DNA of 64,000 nt from Deltaproteobacteria bacterium. GTDB taxonomy: Bacteria; Desulfobacterota; Binatia; UBA12015. The stretch lies in assembly GCA_016874715.1 (NCBI GenBank), contig VGTK01000001.1, positions 90,039-154,038 of the forward strand, in the 5' to 3' direction. The translations under genes were made by a program, and so were the position numbers. The notes beneath the pieces are model-generated. The model made no database searches and had not been told where the DNA came from. It saw only the letters and a list, made by a program, of their open reading frames with translations. This document shows, in pieces, positions 1 to 8,265 of the stretch; the first letter of the stretch is position 1, and the number at the start of each line of letters is the position of its first letter.

Positions 1-51
1 CTGACGGCCATGCGGCACCGTATCAGCGCCGCCCTGGCGCAACGAGGGTGA
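1..51 (+). CDS. 3' end of a gene cut by the window edge
   Basis: Frame 1 is open from the first base to a TGA at 49-51 and would encode the last 16 residues of a protein ending in LAQRG. The fragment is too short to identify. The only support is codon composition like the neighbouring genes and its place just before a minus-strand gene, so it could be chance. Confidence 0.35.
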   Translation: MTAMRHRISAALAQRG

Positions 52-76
52 TCGACGAAGCTGGAAACGCGCGCGC

Positions 77-99
77 CGCGGGCCGCGTTCAGGCCCGCG
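77..99. terminator. Hairpin at the 3' end of the Coq4-like gene
   Basis: Arms of 8 bases (77-84 and 92-99) can pair around a 7-base loop that contains the stop codon of the minus-strand gene ending at 89. There is no T-run, so an intrinsic terminator is possible but unproven. It sits where the flanking genes converge. Confidence 0.35.
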
Positions 100-652
100 A
101 GGCGAGGAACAGCGCGAGGATCGTCGCGGTCGGCCCGAGCATGACCGCGGTCGCCAGCGCCGCGGCCGCGACGAAGGTCGCGACGTCGACGAACGTGGCA
201 CTCGGGACCGGGGCGTCGAGACCCATCTCGGCGCGCATCGCGCCGACGCGCCGTGCTGGCATCGCGTCGTCGACCTCGGTTCGCCCGCGGTAGAAGTTGC
301 GCGAGCGGCGTCCGCGCACCCAGGCACGGAAGACGCGGCGGGGCGAGAGCATCAGGCCGATCGGGATCGCGGCCAGGTTCAGCGCCCACGCCCAGGCGAA
401 CGAGCCGCAGCCGCTCGCGATCTCCCACGCACCGATCTCGGCCTCGCCGGTCCAGTCGGTCGCGTAGCCGGTGACGAGGTGGTGCAGGTCGTGCAGCTTG
501 ACGGCGCGCACGCGCCCCGGAGCGTTCGGGAACCAGATCGGGATCGGGCCCGCCTTGAGCTTGACCCAGCGCTCCTCGTACGAGGAGTCGAAGCCGTTGT
601 CGCGAAGATACCGGTCGCGGGCAGCGAGCAGCGTTTCGGTGTCGGTCGTCAT
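89..652 (-). CDS. Coq4-like protein (HDxxH-x11-E metal motif)
   Basis: 187 residues from ATG at 652. Residues 54-70 contain HDLHH, then 11 residues, then Glu70. This is the HDxxH-x11-E metal-binding signature of the Coq4 family, whose eukaryotic members act in ubiquinone head-group biosynthesis. Hydrophobic stretches lie near residues 85-105 and at the C-terminus (about 155-187), which suggests membrane association. The start overlaps the TGA of the upstream TetR gene as ATGA, so the two are translationally coupled and probably co-regulated. No other quinone genes are adjacent, so the substrate is unknown. The motif is seen directly; the family assignment rests on motif and context. Confidence 0.65.
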   Translation of the reverse strand: MTTDTETLLAARDRYLRDNGFDSSYEERWVKLKAGPIPIWFPNAPGRVRAVKLHDLHHLVTGYATDWTGEAEIGAWEIASGCGSFAWAWALNLAAIPIGLMLSPRRVFRAWVRGRRSRNFYRGRTEVDDAMPARRVGAMRAEMGLDAPVPSATFVDVATFVAAAALATAVMLGPTATILALFLASRA

Positions 653-1290
653 GGCGTCGTCTCGGTGTCGTGCGCGATGCCGCGCACGAGCTGTTCGAGG
701 CTCGCGCGGAGCTCGTGCTCCGCAGCGGCAGGGGAGGGCAGCACGCCGGAGATCCACTCGATCAGGACGGCGTAGTAGAGCCGGAACATGGTGCGCGCGA
801 CCGCGAGCGGCTCGCAGTCGCGCGCGATCTCGCCGCGTTCGCGTGCAACCTCGACGAGACGCGCGATCGCCTGCAGGAAATCGAGCGTGAAGAGGGCGAG
901 GGAGGCGGCGCGCGTCGGGTCGCGGAACGGGAGCTCCGAGAGGAACACCCGCGATAGACGCGGGTCGCGCGCGTAGTAATCGTAGAGGCTGCGGAACACG
1001 CGCAGGCCCGCGTCGAGCAGCGGCAGGTCGGACTCGAGCGAGGCGACCGCAGCACGGTGTACCGGCGCGATGTCGTCCTTGAAGAGCCTCAGCAGAAGGT
1101 CGCGCTTCTCGGGGAAGTAGAGGAACAGCGTGCCGGTACCGATGCCGGCGCGCTGCGCGATGGCGCGCGTCGTGGTGGCTTCGAAGCCGTCGCGCGAGAA
1201 GAGCTCCCGCCCGGCGGCGAGGATGCGCACTTCCTTGTCGGCCCGGTTGCGCTCCCGGAGCCCGTACTGAGCACGCTCAGAAATGAGCAT
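649..1290 (-). CDS. TetR/AcrR family transcriptional regulator
   Basis: 213 residues. The N-terminal region (about 20-70) has the TetR helix-turn-helix pattern, with ATTTRAIAQRAGIGTGTLF followed by YFPEKRDLL. The rest is an all-helical ligand and dimer domain. It is the first gene of a two-gene minus-strand unit with the Coq4-like gene and is divergent from the SDR at 1380. ATG at 1290 has no ribosome binding site, and a possible -10 (TAGAAA at 1302-1297) would start the transcript almost at the ATG, hinting at a leaderless mRNA. A palindrome at 1267-1280 lies within the first codons and may be its operator. The ligand is unknown. Confidence 0.88.
   Translation of the reverse strand: MLISERAQYGLRERNRADKEVRILAAGRELFSRDGFEATTTRAIAQRAGIGTGTLFLYFPEKRDLLLRLFKDDIAPVHRAAVASLESDLPLLDAGLRVFRSLYDYYARDPRLSRVFLSELPFRDPTRAASLALFTLDFLQAIARLVEVARERGEIARDCEPLAVARTMFRLYYAVLIEWISGVLPSPAAAEHELRASLEQLVRGIAHDTETTP
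1267..1280. promoter_or_regulatory. Palindrome, possible TetR operator
   Basis: CTGAGCACGCTCAG is a perfect 6+2+6 inverted repeat inside codons 4-8 of the TetR gene. TetR regulators often bind such sites near their own start. The placement just inside the coding sequence fits autoregulation of a leaderless or short-leader transcript, but the site is short and could be chance. Confidence 0.35.
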
Positions 1291-1296
1291 GGTGGG

Positions 1297-1325
1297 TTTC
1301 TAGTCATGGCTCGCCGGTGAATCAA
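1297..1325 (-). promoter_or_regulatory. Candidate sigma-70 promoter of the TetR gene
   Basis: On the minus strand TTGATT (1325-1320), a 17-base spacer and TAGAAA (1302-1297) each match 4 of 6 consensus positions. The predicted start falls near 1290, the A of the ATG. The match is modest. Confidence 0.35.
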
Positions 1326-1379
1326 GGCGGGGCCGGGAGGTCCTTGCGCAGCAGGGACGGGCGGGGCTACCTGCCCGGG

Positions 1380-2150
1380 ATGCTGCTCGATCGTTTTCGA
1401 CTCGACGACAAGGTCGCCATCGTCACCGGCGCCGGCCGCGGCATCGGCCAGGGGTGCGCCCTGGCCTTCGCCGAATGCGGCGCCCACGTGGTCTGCAGCG
1501 CCCGCTCGCAGGACGAGATCGACGCCACCGCCGCGCGCGTGCGGGCTCTGGGCCGCCGGGCGCTCGCCGTTCCCTGCGACGTGAACCAGCGCGCCCAGCT
1601 CGACAACCTCGTCGCGGAAACGCTGCGCGAGTTCGGGCGCATCGACGTCGTGGTGAACAACGCCGGCGGCTGGCCGCCGAAGCCGGCGCTGCAGACGAGC
1701 GAGAAGTACTTCGAGGATGCACTGCGCTTCAACGTCACGTCTGCGTTTCTGCTGAGCAGGCTCACCATCCCGCACATGCTCGAGCGCGACGGCGGCGCGA
1801 TCGTGAACATCTCGTCCGCCGCCGGGCGCCTGCCGATGTCCGGTTTCGTCGCCTACGGCACCGCGAAGGCCGCGCTGTCGTTCATGACCAGGGAGCTCGC
1901 GATCGAGCTCGCGCCACGGGTCCGCGTGAACGCGATCGCCGTGGGCTCCGTCGAGACGTCGGCTCTGGCGCCGTTCCTCGACGCCGACCTGCGCGCGAAG
2001 ATGGAGGGCATGACGCCGATGCGGCGACTGGGCAGCGTCGACGACATCGCGATCGCCGCCCTGTACCTCGCATCGCCGGCGAGCAGCTACGTGACCGGAA
2101 AGGTCATCGAGGTCGACGGCGGACTGATCACGACGAACTGGCCGTGTTGA
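1380..2150 (+). CDS. SDR family NAD(P)-dependent oxidoreductase
   Basis: 256 residues, starting at ATG 1380 so that the Rossmann fold begins at the usual place. It has the TGAGRGIG cofactor motif near residue 17, NNAG near 93, and the catalytic Ser-Tyr-Lys set with Tyr159 and Lys163 (YGTAK). Length and motifs are those of classical FabG/7-alpha-hydroxysteroid dehydrogenase-like enzymes. The C-terminal VTGKVIEVDGG is also typical. It is divergent from the TetR gene, so it may be a regulated partner. The substrate cannot be read from sequence. Confidence 0.9.
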   Translation: MLLDRFRLDDKVAIVTGAGRGIGQGCALAFAECGAHVVCSARSQDEIDATAARVRALGRRALAVPCDVNQRAQLDNLVAETLREFGRIDVVVNNAGGWPPKPALQTSEKYFEDALRFNVTSAFLLSRLTIPHMLERDGGAIVNISSAAGRLPMSGFVAYGTAKAALSFMTRELAIELAPRVRVNAIAVGSVETSALAPFLDADLRAKMEGMTPMRRLGSVDDIAIAALYLASPASSYVTGKVIEVDGGLITTNWPC

Positions 2151-2155
2151 TTTCT

Positions 2156-2203
2156 GCGAGGGGGCACGCGCCCCCTCGCCCCGCGCGGCGAAGCCGCGCG
2201 GGG
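2156..2203. terminator. Double hairpin between convergent genes
   Basis: Two adjacent stem-loops follow the SDR stop: 2156-2165 pairs with 2170-2179 (10 bp, loop ACGC), and 2180-2189 pairs with 2193-2202 (10 bp, loop GAA). They sit between the SDR and the minus-strand glycosyltransferase that ends at 2352 and may act bidirectionally. There is no T-tract. The first stem shares its GCGAGGGGG core with a hairpin next to the gyrA start at 47328. Confidence 0.5.
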
Positions 2204-2217
2204 CCCCACTCCCTGCG

Positions 2218-2336
2218 GTCGCTGCGCTCCGCGCTCGCCTGCGGCTCGCGTGCGCGGGACGGTGCCGGGGGCGGCACGAGCGTCGCGCGGGGCCGCCACA
2301 CTACCCACCGTCGCTGCGCTCCGCGCTCGCCTGCGG
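2218..2336. repeat. 27-bp direct repeat in an intergenic gap
   Basis: The same 27 bases, beginning GTCGCTGCGCTCC, occur at 2218-2244 and 2310-2336 in the noncoding gap between convergent genes. The copies are 92 bases apart and exact. No coding role is visible; it may be a small dispersed intergenic element. Confidence 0.6.
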
Positions 2337-2351
2337 GGGCTCCTGCGACTG

Positions 2352-3155
2352 TCAAGTACGCAGGCGGACGAGGAACGACACCACCGTCACGATGATGCGG
2401 CAGGTGTCGAGCCAGGGGTCGTAGTGGCTGATGCGCTCGGCGGGTGGCGGGTAGAACACGGCGACCCCCCGGGTCTCGATGCCGATGCCGCGCCGCGCGG
2501 CGAGAATCAGCACTTCGCTCTCGAACTCGTAGCGTTCGGCCTGCACGCCGAGGTTGAGGATCGCGGCGATCGGGTAGATGCGGAAGCCGGTCTGTGTGTC
2601 GCGGAAGTCGCGACCCGCGGCTAGCGACACCCACCAGTTCGCGAAGTCGTTGCCGAAGCGCTTGATCGGTGCGACCTCCTGCTCCGGAGCGATGCGGCGT
2701 GCGCCGAGCACGAGCGCGTCCGGAGCCGAGCGGGATGCGTCGATCATGCCCTGCATCTCGCTCGACAGGTGCTGCCCGTCGCCATCGACCGAGAACGCGT
2801 GCGTGAAGCCTTCGGCGAGGAGCCGCACGAGGCCGCTGCGCAGGGCCGCGCCCTTGCCGCGATTCGCCTCGTGGCGGATCACCTCGGCCCCGGCCGCCTG
2901 CGCGAGCCGCGCGGTAGCGTCCGTCGAGCCGTCATCGACCACCAGCACGTGCTCGCAATGCTGCGCGGCGCCGCGGACGACGTCGGCGATCGTGCGCGCG
3001 CAGTCGAGTGCGGGCACCAGCGCAGCGACGCGGTGCCCCGCCACCGGCGCCGGCGCCAGCGGCGCCCCTTCTTCGGGCGCGCGTGGTGCGGCGTGGGGCG
3101 CGCTCCCGTTGCGGCTCGGTGCGGGTGAACCCGCGGACGTGCTTCCGTTCGACAC
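2352..3155 (-). CDS. Glycosyltransferase family 2
   Basis: 267 residues from a GTG start at 3155, with the GGAG-like site inside the end of plsC. Residues 1-40 are a Pro/Ala-rich lead. The GT-A fold follows, with VVDDGSTD at 72-79 and DGDGQH at 124-129, the nucleotide-sugar and metal sites of polyprenyl-phosphate or lipid glycosyltransferases. No transmembrane anchor is evident. It lies 7 bp after plsC and is the last gene of an LpxL-like/PlsC/GT2 unit, which suggests glycosylation of a membrane lipid. Donor and acceptor sugars are unknown. Confidence 0.88.
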   Translation of the reverse strand: MSNGSTSAGSPAPSRNGSAPHAAPRAPEEGAPLAPAPVAGHRVAALVPALDCARTIADVVRGAAQHCEHVLVVDDGSTDATARLAQAAGAEVIRHEANRGKGAALRSGLVRLLAEGFTHAFSVDGDGQHLSSEMQGMIDASRSAPDALVLGARRIAPEQEVAPIKRFGNDFANWWVSLAAGRDFRDTQTGFRIYPIAAILNLGVQAERYEFESEVLILAARRGIGIETRGVAVFYPPPAERISHYDPWLDTCRIIVTVVSFLVRLRT

Positions 3156-3162
3156 GGGCGGC

Positions 3163-3951
3163 TCAGCGCTCCGCGTCCCGCGCGGCGGCGAGTCGCGCCG
3201 CGATGCGCTGCGCGACCAGGTCGCGGATCGCGGCGCGCTCCTCGACGTCGCGGCCCCGGGTCTCGATCGGCTCGAGCACCTCGAGCACGACGGTTCCCGG
3301 CAGGATCGAAAGGTACCTGCCGGCCGGCATGATGCTCGACGTGCCGTGGATCGCGATCGGCACGATCGGTCGGCCGAGCTGCAACGCCAGCGCGAACGCT
3401 CCGTTCTTGAACGGACCCATCCGTCCGTCGCGCGAGCGCGTACCCTCCGGGAACATGATGAGCGAGAACGCTCCTTCCGGCCGTGCGGCGATCCGGTTGA
3501 GGAGCGCGATCGACTGAGCGGGGTCCTCGCGATCGATCGGGATCATCCCGAGCGTCTTCATGACCAGCCCCAGCACCGGCTCGCGAAAGAGCTCCTTCTT
3601 CGCGGCGAACCGGTTGTGCCCCGGCAGGAAGCCGAGGAGTCCCGCGATGTCGAAGTGGCTGGCGTGGTTCGGCGTGATGATGCTCGGCTCGCCGGGCAGT
3701 TTCTCGGCACCCACGAGCTTCACCTCGACGCCGGTCGCCAGCGCCAGATTGCGCGCCGCAAACTTGGCGAAGCTCCATGCGGTACCGGGGCTCACCTGGT
3801 GGAGCCCGACCGCGACCGTCCCCATCGAGAACAGCATGCCGCGGTAGATCAAGCGGTTCAGCATCACGCGCAGGTCGGACGCGTCGGCCGCGCCGATCGG
3901 CGTGACCCACTCCTCGTTCAGCTCGGTCGCGGGGATTCGAAGCTCCTGCAT
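3163..3951 (-). CDS. plsC: PlsC-type 1-acyl-glycerol-3-phosphate acyltransferase
   Basis: 262 residues from ATG 3951, chosen because GGAGAG lies just upstream; an earlier in-frame ATG at 3993 has none. NHASHFD (95-101) is the catalytic HX4D block and FPEGTRS (167-173) is the acceptor-phosphate block. Such enzymes add a second acyl chain to lysophosphatidic acid or related lipids at the inner membrane. It lies 25 bp after the LpxL-like gene and 7 bp before the glycosyltransferase. This may be a paralogue for a special lipid rather than the housekeeping enzyme. Confidence 0.88.
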   Translation of the reverse strand: MQELRIPATELNEEWVTPIGAADASDLRVMLNRLIYRGMLFSMGTVAVGLHQVSPGTAWSFAKFAARNLALATGVEVKLVGAEKLPGEPSIITPNHASHFDIAGLLGFLPGHNRFAAKKELFREPVLGLVMKTLGMIPIDREDPAQSIALLNRIAARPEGAFSLIMFPEGTRSRDGRMGPFKNGAFALALQLGRPIVPIAIHGTSSIMPAGRYLSILPGTVVLEVLEPIETRGRDVEERAAIRDLVAQRIAARLAAARDAER

Positions 3952-3976
3952 GACGACTCTCCGTAGAGATCCGCGG

Positions 3977-4987
3977 TCAGCGCTGCGCGTCAACGTTCCA
4001 GAACGGCGCGAACTGGAACCACTGGTTCGGGTACGCGCGCACGTGTGATTCGAAGCCGCGTACGACGTCGCCCATCACCGCGAGAACGTCCTCCTCGCTC
4101 GCGTCGCGCGGGATCGTGCGCAGCGGCTCGGGCAAGATCCGGTAGCGACGCACGCCGAGGCGCGCGGCGAAGACCGGCCACAGCGGCACTCCCGCGATGC
4201 GCGCGAGCGCGAACGGACCGTACTGGAAGTGCGCGGGGGTGCCGAAGAACTCGATCGGCCGCGTGATCTGGCCCGGCGCCGAGCGATCGATCTGGATCGC
4301 GACGAGTTCTCCGCGGCGAAGCGCCTGCAGCATGTTCAGCGACGCGAACGGCGACGAGTCGGAGTAGAGGACTCGCTGACCGTAGCGCTCGCGCAGCGAG
4401 AGCTGAAACGCGGCGACCGACGGATTCGCCTCGCGCGCCATGACGACGTTCACGCGGCGTCCGAAGCGCCGCATGAGGTGCGCCGCGATTTCCCAGCTGC
4501 CGAAGTGCGACGTAAGCACGATGACCCCCCGATCACGCGGCAGCCGATCGAAGTCGCCGATCTCGAGCGGCGCTTCGACGTCGATCGGTCGCGCGTACGG
4601 GCTCGCATGCTCCAGCGTCTCGGAGAAGCAATAGGCGAACTCGACGAACGTGCGCAGCGCGGTCCAGCGGTCCGGGACCGCACCCTGCGACCCGTGGATG
4701 CGGCGCAGGTTCGAGATCACGCCGCGCCTGTTCGCCGCGATCGCGGCGAACAGGATGGCGGCGATCACTGGCGGCGACGTCCGCTTCCACCACTCCGGCC
4801 CCGCGGTGGAGCCCCGGTACGCGAGGCGCCGCCAGAAGAGGCCGTCGTGCCGGTAGCGGCCGATCTCGCGCGCTGCCGCGGGGGCGTGCACGTCGCCGGT
4901 CTCCCCCGGCTCCGCGACTGCCTCGACCCGCTCGACGACGTAGCCGGCCTTCGAGACGTGCTCGGATGATGGGGTGGAGAGGGACAT
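3977..4987 (-). CDS. LpxL/HtrB-family lipid acyltransferase
   Basis: 336 residues from ATG 4987; an upstream ATG at 5038 is possible, and neither has a strong ribosome site. TSHFGSWE around residue 161 gives the catalytic HX4E (His161, Glu166) of the LpxL/M/P family, which transfers acyl chains from acyl-ACP to lipid A precursors or similar glycolipids. Trp and aromatic patches near 60-85 resemble the membrane-binding N-terminus. It heads the acyltransferase/PlsC/GT2 operon. It could serve lipid A or an ornithine-, aryl-polyene- or glyco-lipid. Confidence 0.87.
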   Translation of the reverse strand: MSLSTPSSEHVSKAGYVVERVEAVAEPGETGDVHAPAAAREIGRYRHDGLFWRRLAYRGSTAGPEWWKRTSPPVIAAILFAAIAANRRGVISNLRRIHGSQGAVPDRWTALRTFVEFAYCFSETLEHASPYARPIDVEAPLEIGDFDRLPRDRGVIVLTSHFGSWEIAAHLMRRFGRRVNVVMAREANPSVAAFQLSLRERYGQRVLYSDSSPFASLNMLQALRRGELVAIQIDRSAPGQITRPIEFFGTPAHFQYGPFALARIAGVPLWPVFAARLGVRRYRILPEPLRTIPRDASEEDVLAVMGDVVRGFESHVRAYPNQWFQFAPFWNVDAQR

Positions 4988-5403
4988 GCGGCGGATGACT
5001 CGACGATCGCTGCTCGGCGTGCGCGGTCGCGCGACCACCGCACGCCGGCCGGTCGGCGTGCTCGCTCAGGCAGCTCGCCCCGTGGCCGGCGCCTCGGGGG
5101 TACACCAAGCGTCGGATGTCCGCACGCGCCGCCACCTGCGACGCCTCGCTGTGCCGGGCCGGGGGCGGGCGTGCCCGCCAGGCCGGTCAAGAAGGCGCGC
5201 CTCCCCGATCACGTCCCTGGCCGGCCCGCGCAGCACGTCCAGGCGCGAGCAGAACGTGCGGTACGAGCAGCAGGGCGGCTCCATCAAACCGAGGATACGG
5301 GCGCGCAGTGGCGCGCCTTGGACGCGGGCATGCGCGCAACGTACCCGGGATCGTGCGCGCAAGTCTACGTTGGAGCCCGGATCCGGGATACGACCGGCGC
5401 TGC
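4988..5403. other. Divergent intergenic region
   Basis: 416 bases between the leftward lipid operon and the rightward M1-like/Omp85 gene. It is GC-rich. The only structure I see is a short perfect inverted repeat at 5164-5179 (GGCGGGC-GT-GCCCGCC). No convincing -35/-10 pair or small gene is visible, although promoters for both directions must lie here. Confidence 0.5.
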
Positions 5404-7881
5404 ATGGACCGGTCCTTCGTCGAACCGCGGCGACGCGCGCGCCGTACCGCGCTCGCCACTCTCGCCGCCATTCTCAGCCTCTCGCTGGAGGTGCCTGCCC
5501 GCGCCGACGACGCAGCGTCGGTGCCGCGCTACTCGATCGCCGCGACGCTCGACACGGACGCCGGCGTGATCCGCGGCAGGGTCGCGATCGCCTTCGGCAA
5601 CACGGGGCGAGACACGATGCGGCAAGCGTATCTGCGCCTCTACCCGAACCGCTTCCTGCAGGACGGCGACGAGGTGAACGACATCACTCGCATGCACGTG
5701 TACCCGGAGAACGAGTTCGTTGCCGGCGGCCTCTCGGTCGACACCGTCGCGGCGTCCGACGGTACGCAGCTCGCCTCACGCATCATACGGCGCGAAGGAG
5801 CTCCCGCGGAGACGGTGCTCGAAGTCGACCTCGGAGCGCCGCTCGAGGCCGGTGCCACGACCACCGTCGTGCTCGACTTCACGACGAGCCTCCCGGAGCG
5901 CTTCGGCCCGTTCGGCCGCACCGAGCTCGGCGACAGCGCGGTCGCGGGCTGGTACCCGTACCTGGTTCCCCGTGCGTCGGACGGCTCCTGGCTCTGGACT
6001 GCCGGCCCCGCACGCGCCGACGTGAGCGCGTCGCTGACGTCGTCGCCCGAGGTGACCCTGGTCGCCGGCAGCGATGTCTTTCCCGCCCCACACGCACCTA
6101 CCGTGCAGGTCGAGTCGCGACGCGTGGCGACCTTCGCGCTGATCGCCCTGCCCGGCGCGAGCGTCACGACGGAAGAGATCGACGGGACGACGATCACCTT
6201 CGTCGCACCGCGGAAGCTGCGCGAGCGGCGCCTTGCTCCCGGGCCGGCCGCACCGGAACTGTTCCGCGACGCCGTGAAGCGGGCGATCGGCCTGCGGCCC
6301 GCGACGCTTCCCTCGCCGCCGACTCTGACCGTCGCGCAGGTGCCGCTGCGCTGGAACCTCGCGACTCCGAGCGACGGGATCGTCGTCGTCTCCGACCGCG
6401 CCCTGCGCGTTCACGAGCTGCTGCGCCCGTTCCACGAGGCCCAGGTCGCTCAAGCGGTGTATGCCGAGCTGCTGCGCTCCCTGATGCGCGCCTGTCCGGA
6501 GCAGCAGCCGCGCTGGATCAGCGACGGGGTCGCGTGGGCGCTCGCCGACCGCTACCAGGGCGCCGTCTCGCCCGAGCATCCCTCGGTGCACGACTGGATC
6601 GACTGGTTCGACGTGTTCGCCATCGTGGACCGCTTCGAGACCGCGCCCAAGGTGCCTTTCGTGCAGGCATTGTTCCGGAATGCGCGAAGCGACGACGACC
6701 TGCGCGAGAACGTCTTCGATTACTCGGGCGATCGCCCACCGGCGCGCCTCGTGTTCGCGCGCCTCGATCGCAGCGTCGGCGCCGCGGAGCTCGCGCGCGC
6801 CGTCGACGCACAGATCGCGTCGCCCTGCGCACCGTTCACCACCGCGCTGAGGGCAGCGACCGGAGCCACGCAGGACGCCGCGGACCGGGATCTCGACGCG
6901 GCGCTCGCGCCGTCGCCAGCCGAGGACGTCCCGGTCCTCGTGGATCCGTCGTTGCGACCGGCGCGCGAGCGCTCGAGGTACCAGCTCGTGCTCGACACCG
7001 CGGACGTCGAGGTCAGCTCGACGGAGTTCGGGCTCGCGGCGCTCTTCGTGGCGCGCGAGCGCGGCGACTACACCAGAGACCTCGCGATCAACCCATACCT
7101 CACCGAGCGCGGCTACGGTGTGAACGCCGGCCCGCGCGTCCACTTCGGGCCGCGGAGCGACGCCAACACCTACCGCCACAACCTCCATGCCTTCTACGAC
7201 CACGCGTGGCTCGATCGCGGGTTCCGGGACGACTCGCAGCCGGAGGTGCGCGACGGCGGCCAGATCGGCGGATTCGGTCTTCGCTACGATTACTCGAACG
7301 TCTATTTCTTCGACAATCCGACGGAGAAGCGGGAAGCCCGTGTGTTCGTGGACTGGTACGACCCGGACCTCGGCGGCGACTACGGCTTCGTTCGCTTCGG
7401 CGGTCGGATCACCGCCACGACCCCCATCCTCACGCCGCGGACCATCGCCGCCGGCGAGATCACGGTCGGCTTCGAGGAGCCGACGGACGGCCGGGGGGTG
7501 CCGACCCAGGCGCAATTCAGCCTGGGCGGCCGCCGCGCGCTGCGCGGCGTCTCGGTGAACGAGAAGCTCGCGCGCAACATCGGGCTCGCCCGGGCCGAGA
7601 TCCGGCAGGATGTCTTCCCCGAGGTGGACTTCAACCTGCTCGACCTGCTGGTGTACCGGCGGCCGCAGCTGCAGCTCTTCGTCGACACCGGCCAGGTCGA
7701 CGATTCCGCCGGCCGCGCCGTGAATCCCGGCCGTTTCGCCATCGCCGCCGGCACCGGCATCAACGTGCTGTACGACTTCATGGGCTTCTTCCCGGGCCGG
7801 GCCTACATCGAGGTCGCCACCCGACTCGATCGCGACCAGACCGACTTCCAGGTCCTGCTCGGTACACGTCAGGCGTTCTGA
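5404..7881 (+). CDS. Exported M1-peptidase-like domain fused to an Omp85-like beta-barrel
   Basis: 825 residues from ATG 5404, chosen because a signal peptide follows directly (basic RRRARR, hydrophobic core, ARA cut near residue 35). Residues about 40-200 resemble the beta-sandwich of M1 aminopeptidases (WYPYLVPR is typical). Where HEXXH is expected there is HELLR (337-341), and the downstream WxxEG glutamate is Asp in WISDG, so the zinc site looks dead. The C-terminal roughly 300 residues have alternating beta-barrel strands and an ALRGV segment like the VRGF region of Omp85/D15 proteins. It probably sits in the outer membrane. The fusion reading is inference from pattern. Confidence 0.6.
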   Translation: MDRSFVEPRRRARRTALATLAAILSLSLEVPARADDAASVPRYSIAATLDTDAGVIRGRVAIAFGNTGRDTMRQAYLRLYPNRFLQDGDEVNDITRMHVYPENEFVAGGLSVDTVAASDGTQLASRIIRREGAPAETVLEVDLGAPLEAGATTTVVLDFTTSLPERFGPFGRTELGDSAVAGWYPYLVPRASDGSWLWTAGPARADVSASLTSSPEVTLVAGSDVFPAPHAPTVQVESRRVATFALIALPGASVTTEEIDGTTITFVAPRKLRERRLAPGPAAPELFRDAVKRAIGLRPATLPSPPTLTVAQVPLRWNLATPSDGIVVVSDRALRVHELLRPFHEAQVAQAVYAELLRSLMRACPEQQPRWISDGVAWALADRYQGAVSPEHPSVHDWIDWFDVFAIVDRFETAPKVPFVQALFRNARSDDDLRENVFDYSGDRPPARLVFARLDRSVGAAELARAVDAQIASPCAPFTTALRAATGATQDAADRDLDAALAPSPAEDVPVLVDPSLRPARERSRYQLVLDTADVEVSSTEFGLAALFVARERGDYTRDLAINPYLTERGYGVNAGPRVHFGPRSDANTYRHNLHAFYDHAWLDRGFRDDSQPEVRDGGQIGGFGLRYDYSNVYFFDNPTEKREARVFVDWYDPDLGGDYGFVRFGGRITATTPILTPRTIAAGEITVGFEEPTDGRGVPTQAQFSLGGRRALRGVSVNEKLARNIGLARAEIRQDVFPEVDFNLLDLLVYRRPQLQLFVDTGQVDDSAGRAVNPGRFAIAAGTGINVLYDFMGFFPGRAYIEVATRLDRDQTDFQVLLGTRQAF

Positions 7882-8265
7882 ACCGGACGGACCGATGCGG
7901 GACGGCTCGGCGACGGGCATGGGCCGGCGTCCACGCACCTTTACCGATCAGCCAACGTCCGTTGACGCCGAGAGTCGCGGGCCGACCCTCCTCGGGTAGT
8001 TTCGGACCCGTCGGCGGTGTAATTTCCTGCCAGGTGGACGTTCGCAGCGTCCGGTATGTCGCTTGCTTTGAAAAAAAGTGTGTTGACACTCGCCCGGAGC
8101 GGAACCTAAGATCATGGTAGTCACGTGAATCTTTCCGGCGTCCAGCAGGCCCATGCGAAACGCAAAGATCCCCTCTTCGGCCTTGCACCCTCACTTCAGG
8201 ACCATGGTGAGAATCTCCCTTCGGCCGGTCGCGTCTCCGGCGGCACGCAATCAAGGAGAATCAGG
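7882..8265 (+). other. Intergenic region with promoter and long leader
   Basis: 384 bases with no supported gene. The second half carries the promoter at 8083-8112 and a predicted leader of about 145 bases ahead of the cysteine-rich protein gene. I see no riboswitch I can name and no clear terminator for the preceding gene. Confidence 0.5.
8083..8112 (+). promoter_or_regulatory. Sigma-70 promoter of the cysteine-rich protein gene
   Basis: TTGACA (8083-8088), an 18-base spacer and TAAGAT (8107-8112), with an A-run at 8071-8077 just upstream that may act as an UP element. It is the clearest housekeeping-type promoter in the window. The predicted start near 8119 leaves a long untranslated leader. 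Confidence 0.65.

Noticed and set aside
48..293. Short plus-strand frame at the window start
   Set aside because: It lies antisense to the Coq4-like gene and has no domain or start signal.
5776..7938. 720-codon frame antisense to the M1-like/Omp85 gene
   Set aside because: The plus-strand frame has a signal peptide and domain patterns; the antisense one has only low-complexity Arg/Ala/Glu sequence.
8121..8128. parS-like TCACGTGA
   Set aside because: Only the central 8 bases match well; about 10 of 16 positions match the parS consensus and it lies in a gene leader 29 kb from parB.
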